From: Medicago truncatula
Lineage: Eukaryota > Streptophyta > Magnoliopsida > Fabales > Fabaceae
Direction of reading: 5' to 3'
Assembly (NCBI RefSeq): GCF_003473485.1
Contig: NC_053049.1
Coordinates: 32,137,292-32,201,291 of the forward strand
Length of the DNA stretch: 64,000 bases
The notes beneath the pieces were generated by a model that ran no database searches, was not told the DNA's origin, and saw only the letters and a program-made list of their open reading frames with translations. Positions 58,399-64,000 of the stretch are shown here, piece by piece. How positions within the stretch are numbered: position 1 is the stretch's first letter; each line of letters begins with the position of its first letter. The position numbers and the translations under genes are program-made.

Positions 58399-58860
58399 TA
58401 ATGCTTTGTTGTGTCACAATTTCACAGTTGAAATACCTAAATAAAAGACACATTGATTAGATGTGGGACTATTTTTCATAATTGGTTTAGTTCATGTAAT
58501 TTAATTTGTTCTATGATAATAATAATAATGAATTCATGTAGTTTGTGTTAGAGTAATGATATTCAAACATAAAAAGGTAACAACATAGGTACACTTGTGT
58601 ACTTATCACCGTATTTAAACATCCCTACATCCTTATCATTCTTTAAATGTACAAGTTTATAAATATACACAAATTTAGAACTAAATATGTAAACACATGT
58701 TCTCTCCGAAATATGTAATCCCTACATCCTTATCCTTCTTTATATGTATACAAGATATTATTTATTTAATACTTTAACTATTTATCTTAAATTTAACAAT
58801 TTAATCTTTATAAAGTTACAAAATAGATGTGAAGAGAAATAAAGTTACAGAATAGAATCT
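58399..58860. other. Spacer downstream of the peptide gene
   Basis: AT-rich. ccctacatccttatc occurs twice (58,621 and 58,720). No gene is seen. Confidence 0.4.
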
Positions 58861-59590
58861 CACTCTATCTATTTTTTTTCCCTTCTCTATTTCTTCTTCA
58901 GTTTAGAGTAAAATGAATATACCGAGTTGTTAGATAAAAAAAATACATCACTCACTTAGTCGATGATGTCTTTGTGACTCACTCAATTCCTCACTTTGAT
59001 TGCACTGAACCAGAAAAAAGTTCAAGAGTTTGGCTAACTTGATGCATGACTCTTGTGTGGCTGTGTCCATTATCAAAGGAATCTGACTTATTGCTTAAGT
59101 CACATTTTGGTTAACAGAAAGATTTTGAGATGTGCCTGCAAATCCTTGAAATATTGCTAAGATGGTTTTATGTTGTTTTGTAGCCATCTTGCTTAGCTTA
59201 TAACAAATTTCAGCAACGTGACCAATTTGATTAAAATAAATGTGCATTTTATTCTTATAACATATTAGATCTAAGATTCTTTTAATTTGGAAAGTAACTG
59301 CTACAACGGCCAAAAAGTTCAGCTACATGCTAAGTTCTGGTTGATATGTGTGGTGTTGTCTTTAGTCTTATTCAAATTGAGTGTGTGAGTATAATAGTGG
59401 ATGTTTGTTTTTTGCTACACTTTGATGCCATTCTTGAATAGTAAATTTGCTCATGTTGAGATGAAGATACTAAAACTGATAAATATTAAACAGAGTTACT
59501 GAAACTAGAACCGCAAGTTATTCTACATATCGTAAGTTCCACATTGAAAAATTACTAGGTGCTTTAGACATTTATATATACTGGTCTGAT
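58860..59590 (-). repeat. Duplicated module, copy 2, uninterrupted, minus strand
   Basis: Inverted partner of 39,880-40,139 plus 44,228-44,650. It keeps about 105 bases that copy 1 lost after ctattcaagaat, and it lacks the 4.1 kb LINE. A TATATAAAT lies at its upstream end (about 59,570-59,578 on the minus strand) with small ATG frames after it, so it may descend from a gene. The encoded phrases (VTFQIKRILDLICYKNKMHI, ATKQHKTILAIFQGFAGTSQ) match nothing I know. Confidence 0.65.
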
Positions 59591-59751
59591 GTACTTATGT
59601 TACATGTGGGAGTATAAGGTTGAATGAATATTTTATTTACTCTTTCAATCTTCTACAAACCTGCATTTTTACTTTGGAAAAATGAAATTTTTCTGGGTTA
59701 GCAAATGAAAATGTATTGATTAGATATCTATTAAAATGGGAAAAATTGTTA

Positions 59752-61455
59752 CTACCTCCGTCCCTATATGTAAGACCCTTTTGCTAAAATTACAGGAATT
59801 AAGAAATTGGATATTTGTATTAAAGTTGATGGTAATCACTATTATTTTTACAATTTTGTTCTTAAGAGAGAGTTGATTTATGTTTTCCATATGTTATTTA
59901 TCGCTGATTGAAGAAAAAGATGTATAACAAAATAACGGCTTAATACATCGTTTGGTCCCTTAACTTATTTTTTATTTTCAATTTGGTCTATTAACTATAA
60001 AGTGTCTCAATTTAGTCTCATAAGTCTTCTGCCGTTTACCTTTTTGGTCCTCTCCGTTTGTTTTTAACCTTAAGGCTATGTTTGGATGACATGAGAAAGT
60101 AAGAGGAAAGCTAGTGAAAGGAAAGATGGTATGAGGAAAGAAAGGGAGTGGAAAGTGAAGGGAGACTGTTGTAGCTTATAATGAATCACAAACACCTAAT
60201 TTTTTCCTCCATCTTCTTCCCTATGTTCTTCTTTCATCTTCTTCTTCTATCATCTTCATCAATTTTCAATTAACCCTGAAAAAAACAAACAAAAAAATTT
60301 GGAGAAATATAAAAAACAAAAAACATAAATTTTTTTTTCTCCTTGACATTGCTACGAGACACATAATCATCATCATCTCCATTTCATTCATTCTTCAATC
60401 ATCAAGACTCATTATTACTCAACAACAACAACCTAGAATCATCATGTTAATTCTCATGCTTACTCATTCATTCTTCAATCATCAATTCTCATTCTTATTC
60501 ATTCAACAACAACAGCACAGAGGAACAGATTGAACCCTTTTTTTTTGGCAGAACAATATCTTTTTTTGTTGGACATTTTTACCGTCTCCTTTAATATTAC
60601 CATAATATATAAATTGGGTTGAACGAAATTAAGGATAATATTAATGAGGTAACACTTTGAAAAGAACAGAAGGACTGATTCAAAATCAATTATACAAAAA
60701 CATAATATAAACACACATAATTTATCCATTTAAATTGCCGTAAATTGAAGAAGAATAGCTATTCGAGTTGTTTCCAACAACAAGAGTCATCAATATACAC
60801 ACAACAAGTTCAGGTTTTCATCAATAGTTCTGCTTGCCTTGAAATTAAACGATGTACTGAATAAAATGTTTAAATGGTCATTCATAAGTCGCCTAAGGAT
60901 AACAACAGCAAGGCTCTAGAGTTCTACTTTGCTGCTCAATTCTGATTCTAACCCAGTGTTGTTGTGGTGGTTTTTTGATGGTAAAAATGTGATGTTTAGA
61001 ATTGGAAAATGTAAATGGTAAAAATGTTGGGTTTTATTTTTGGTTAAATGTTGAATTATTTATTTATTTTTTTGTATATTGTATGAAGAAGTGGTGGAAG
61101 GAAGAAGATGAAGAAAGGAAAAAAAATTAGGTGTTGGTGGTTCAGTGTGGTATATAATGGACCTACAATCGAACGGTCGAAAACATATCAAAAATATTAA
61201 ACATTAAAAAACAAACGGACATGACCAAAATGGTAAACGGAAGAAAATTTATGGGACCAAATTGAGACACTTTATAGTTAGGGGATCAAATTGAAAACCA
61301 AAAATAAATTAAGAGACCAAATGATGTATTAAGCCTAAAATAAATAAGGGCATCTATGTAAAGAAATAATTAATATTGGAAATAGCAAATGGATCTTATA
61401 AAAAGTGACAAAAAAATTCTCAAAATGATCTTATAATTAAGGACGGGCGAGGTAG
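59752..61455. mobile_element. Stowaway-like MITE split by a nested element
   Basis: Ends CTACCTCCGTCCCTATATGT and, reversed, CTACCTCGCCCGTCCTTAAT, each flanked by TA (59,750-51 and 61,456-57). The host MITE itself is about 300 bp once the insert (59,937-61,335) is set aside. Confidence 0.7.
59937..61335. mobile_element. MULE-type TIR element nested in the Stowaway-like MITE
   Basis: 1.4 kb with ~130-base inverted ends: GGCTTAATACATCGTTTGGT inward, and ACCAAATGATGTATTAAGCC at the right; ctataaagtgtctcaattta matches its inverse at about 61,260. Same GGCTTA/TAAGCC ends as the 348-bp element at 36,196, so the same family. The flanks caaaataac and taaaataaa match at 7 of 9. The CT-rich interior has no transposase. 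Confidence 0.75.
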
Positions 61456-61479
61456 TATATTTTTAGCTAAATAAACATA

Positions 61480-61679
61480 GAGAAATGCTAAGGACAAACT
61501 CTCAAACACACTCTTTCAACACACTCCAATAATAGGAAGCCACCTCACCCCAATTTTTAATACATTTCAATTTCATATTAGGTTGTCAGTTAATTAAACA
61601 AAGGATGGGGATGATGTGTCAACATGTTATTGGAGTGTGTTGAAAGAGTGTGTTTGAGAGTTTGTCCTTAGCATTTCTC
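61480..61679. mobile_element. Hairpin MITE with 50-base near-perfect inverted ends
   Basis: GAGAAATGCTAAGGACAAAC through caacacactccaataa is repeated in inverse as ttattggagtgtgttg through GTTTGTCCTTAGCATTTCTC. 200 bp in all. The flanks ataaacata and ataaaccata differ by one extra base, consistent with a 9-base duplication. Confidence 0.75.
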
Positions 61680-61739
61680 ATAAACCATAATAGGTTTTTC
61701 TAAAGAAATATAAACACATTTGTACTTTGTTTATTGTAA

Positions 61740-62513
61740 TTTTATTTAGGGAAAATTACATCGACCTCCCCTAAACTTTATGTAAATATAAGATACACCC
61801 CTCTTTTTTTTCACTATGCACAAACCTCCCTTATTTATTTGATAAATCACCGTGAGACCCCCTTTGCCTAACACCGTTAATTGACAGCCATTTGCTAGTG
61901 TAAAGAAGTATGTTTGATCTTGGCTCCTAAAAACGATTGTTTTGTTGTTCCTTTTCTGCGTTCCTATTTATGTTGGTTCCTTAGAAACTAACGAAAGGAA
62001 AATTTGAATTTTCACTCGACTTGAATTGAATCCTATCCAACAATGCAATTTGCTTAACAGTGGTTTTTGTTAGGTTTAAGATCTTATATAAATCATCTAC
62101 ATAGTTCAATCAAGTATTATTTGAATATCAGCTTAATGGGGCTTTGAATCTTACAAGAATTACTGGTTTGTCTATACATTTATCAGAAGATCTTATGTCA
62201 CAGACAAACATCTTTCAAACATTAAATTCTCAGAAAATCTAACCTTAAAACCTCCATCATCTGTGCTGAGAAGTCCAATCTTAACCTAAGCCCACGTCAT
62301 CAACAACTTCTATGCACACTCACATCACAATGGAACCGTGTATTCTTAATCTTATTACTGTTACATTATCATTACTAGCTTTAACTCTGTTTCGGTAACT
62401 TTTCCTCTTTTTTCCCACTAAATTTCTCTTGCTTACAATGTGTTCGATGAAATGCCTCTTTCACTCATCCAATTGAATCTCTAACTTTTCATAACCATAG
62501 CTTCTTCTTCCAA
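61740..62513. other. Spacer and PPR40 promoter region
   Basis: 61,748-61,890 (cgacctcccctaaactttat, gtgagacccccttt) resembles one arm of another TIR element. The rest is the upstream region of the PPR40 gene; no clear TATA box was chosen. Confidence 0.35.
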
Positions 62514-64000
62514 ATGCCTCCCAACATCACACTCAAACCCTCTTCATCTTCTTCCCCATTCAAAAACATCACCTTCCACAACAAACCACCAATTCCAACA
62601 CAACCCATTGATCACTCACACCTCTCACAACTCCTCTCAAAACCCAACTCCGATTGGGTCATTTTACTCAACCACCAACTCCACACCAACAAATTACTAC
62701 TCACACCCCCCTCACTCTCAACTATTTTCCAAAACATTCATAACCCATTACACTCCATCAAATTCTACACATGGGTTTCATCCATCAACTCTTCATTGGT
62801 AAACAACTCTTCCATTCACCGCATTTTAGGTAACACCTTGTACCGAAATGGTCCTGTTGTTTTATCTGCTGAGTTTCTTAATGATGTTCATAAGTCAGGG
62901 TTTAAGGTTAGTGAAGATTTGTTATGTGTTTTGATGAGTAGTTGGGGTAGACTTGGTTTAGCTAGATATTGTGTTGATGTTTTCGGTCAAATATCGTTTT
63001 TAGGGATTTCGCCGACGACTAGGTTGTATAATTCTCTTATTGATGCATTGGTTAAATCGAATTCCATTGATTTGGCTTATTCTAAGTTTCAACAGATGGT
63101 TGGTGATCATTGTTTTCCTGATAGGATAACCTATAATGTTCTTATTCATGGTGTTTGTAAGATTGGTGTTGTTGATGAGGCGCTTCGTTTGATTCGACAA
63201 ATGAAGGATAAGGGACTTTTTCCTAATGTGTTTACTTATACGATATTGATTGATGGGTTTTGTAATGCTAAGAGGGTTGATGAGGCTTTTGGGGTTTTGG
63301 ATATGATGAAAGAGAGTAGGGTTTGTGCAAATGAGGCTACTATTAGGACTTTGGTTCACGGGGTTTTCCGTTGCGTTGATCCGAGTAAGGCGTTTGTGTT
63401 ATTGTCTGAGTTTTTGGATAGGGAGGAGGATTTTTGTTCTGGTAAGTTAGCTTGTGATACAGTGTTGTATTGCCTCGCGAATAATTCTATGGCGAAAGAG
63501 ATGGTTGTGTTTATAAGAAAAGCCTTAGCTAGAGGTTATGTTCCTGACAGTTCTGTTTTCAATGTTATAATGGCTTGTTTGGTTAAGAGAGCTGAGCTTA
63601 GAGAGGCTTGCGAGATATTTGAAATTTTCACGAAGCGAGGTGTGAAGCCGGGAATTGGTACTTATCTTACACTTGCTGAAGCTTTGTACAAGGATGAACA
63701 AAGAGATGAAGGGGATCAGATTTCTGATCAAATGGTTAGTGATGGGTTGATTTCGAATGTCGTTTCATATAACATGTTGATTGATTGCTTCTGCAAAGTA
63801 AGCTTGATGGACAAAGCATCTGAGGTTTTTAGTGAGATGCAGCTTAGAGGCTTCACTCCCAACCTTGTTACCTTCAATACACTTATTAATGGACATTGCA
63901 AAGATGGAGCAATAATTAAGGCACGAGAACTGCTAGAGATGCTTTTAGAAAATAGACTTAAACCTGATATATTCACTTTTAGTTGTATAATTGATGGACT
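62514..64000 (+). CDS. PPR40: Mitochondrial PPR protein, PPR40 (At3g16890) type, continues off the right edge
   Basis: In Arabidopsis PPR40 is a mitochondrial protein linked to complex III and stress tolerance; that role is known for the family, not shown here. ATG 62,514 opens a frame without introns to the window end (495 codons visible). The N-terminus MPPNITLKPSSSSSSPFKN is Ser-rich and transit-peptide-like. Then come IHRILGNTLYRNGPVVLSAE and CVLMSSWGRLGLARYCVDVF, followed by successive PPR motifs such as TTRLYNSLIDALVKSNSIDL, DRITYNVLIHGVCKIGVVDE, NVFTYTILIDGFCNAKRVDE and NEATIRTLVHGVFRC. The gap-like region DTVLYCLANNSMAKEMVVFI is also shared with the Arabidopsis protein. Single-exon structure is usual for P-class PPRs. 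The last 174 visible bases are duplicated at 56,207. Confidence 0.82.
   Translation, partial: MPPNITLKPSSSSSPFKNITFHNKPPIPTQPIDHSHLSQLLSKPNSDWVILLNHQLHTNKLLLTPPSLSTIFQNIHNPLHSIKFYTWVSSINSSLVNNSSIHRILGNTLYRNGPVVLSAEFLNDVHKSGFKVSEDLLCVLMSSWGRLGLARYCVDVFGQISFLGISPTTRLYNSLIDALVKSNSIDLAYSKFQQMVGDHCFPDRITYNVLIHGVCKIGVVDEALRLIRQMKDKGLFPNVFTYTILIDGFCNAKRVDEAFGVLDMMKESRVCANEATIRTLVHGVFRCVDPSKAFVLLSEFLDREEDFCSGKLACDTVLYCLANNSMAKEMVVFIRKALARGYVPDSSVFNVIMACLVKRAELREACEIFEIFTKRGVKPGIGTYLTLAEALYKDEQRDEGDQISDQMVSDGLISNVVSYNMLIDCFCKVSLMDKASEVFSEMQLRGFTPNLVTFNTLINGHCKDGAIIKARELLEMLLENRLKPDIFTFSCIIDG

Noticed and set aside
1-64000. CRISPR arrays, bacterial operons, phage or plasmid features
   Set aside because: None were seen. 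Intron-bearing plant genes and plant TEs account for the window.

Overview
The window is plant nuclear DNA. It has split genes with GT..AG introns, very AT-rich spacers, nested MITEs, LINEs and tRNA-derived SINEs. Gene content and repeat style suggest a legume, most likely a Medicago-type genome; that assignment is from memory of the families, not from a search. There are no operons, CRISPR arrays or bacterial features.

Layout. 1-3081 is the 3' half of a Dicer-like 2 gene (PAZ end, two RNase III domains, one dsRBD). A LINE fragment (3.3-4.1 kb) and an unrecognised two-exon minus-strand gene (5.0-5.6 kb) follow. At 6.3-6.6 kb is a truncated histone H2B. It abuts a 3.9 kb composite structure (6613-10514): three copies of a ~0.7 kb hAT-like element alternating with two copies of a ~0.9 kb fragment of a Mediator MED33/REF4 gene, all inside one 8-bp target duplication. 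Beyond it is a relic of an isoprenylcysteine methylesterase (ICME) gene. The complete 11-exon ICME gene lies at 16.5-23.4 kb. A 1.2 kb copia LTR fossil (14.4-15.6 kb) lies between relic and gene.

23.4-30.8 kb holds a TIR element set in a TA microsatellite, an MSL1-like channel relic, a type V lipid-transfer protein gene (LTP-A) and a copia 5'-end fossil. A degenerate PPR gene spans 30.8-34.1 kb. 34-44 kb is repeat-rich: MULE-type MITEs, SINEs, a Pack-MULE-like element, and a 4.1 kb L1-type LINE inserted in a sequence whose uninterrupted inverted copy lies at 59.6-58.9 kb. LTP-B (46.4-46.8 kb) sits in a ~2 kb segmental duplicate of the LTP-A region.

49-62 kb holds a hAT-like element, nested MITEs, more SINEs, a 63-nt tRNA-like sequence, a 5'-truncated PPR40 copy (56.2-56.9 kb) and a two-exon gene for a small secreted peptide (58.0-58.4 kb). 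The PPR40 gene itself starts at 62,514 and runs off the right edge.

The host genes are unrelated in function: RNA silencing, prenyl-protein demethylation, lipid transfer, organelle RNA processing and peptide secretion. What links the region is its history. Several duplicated segments carry insertions in only one copy, so the order of events can be read from the sequence.
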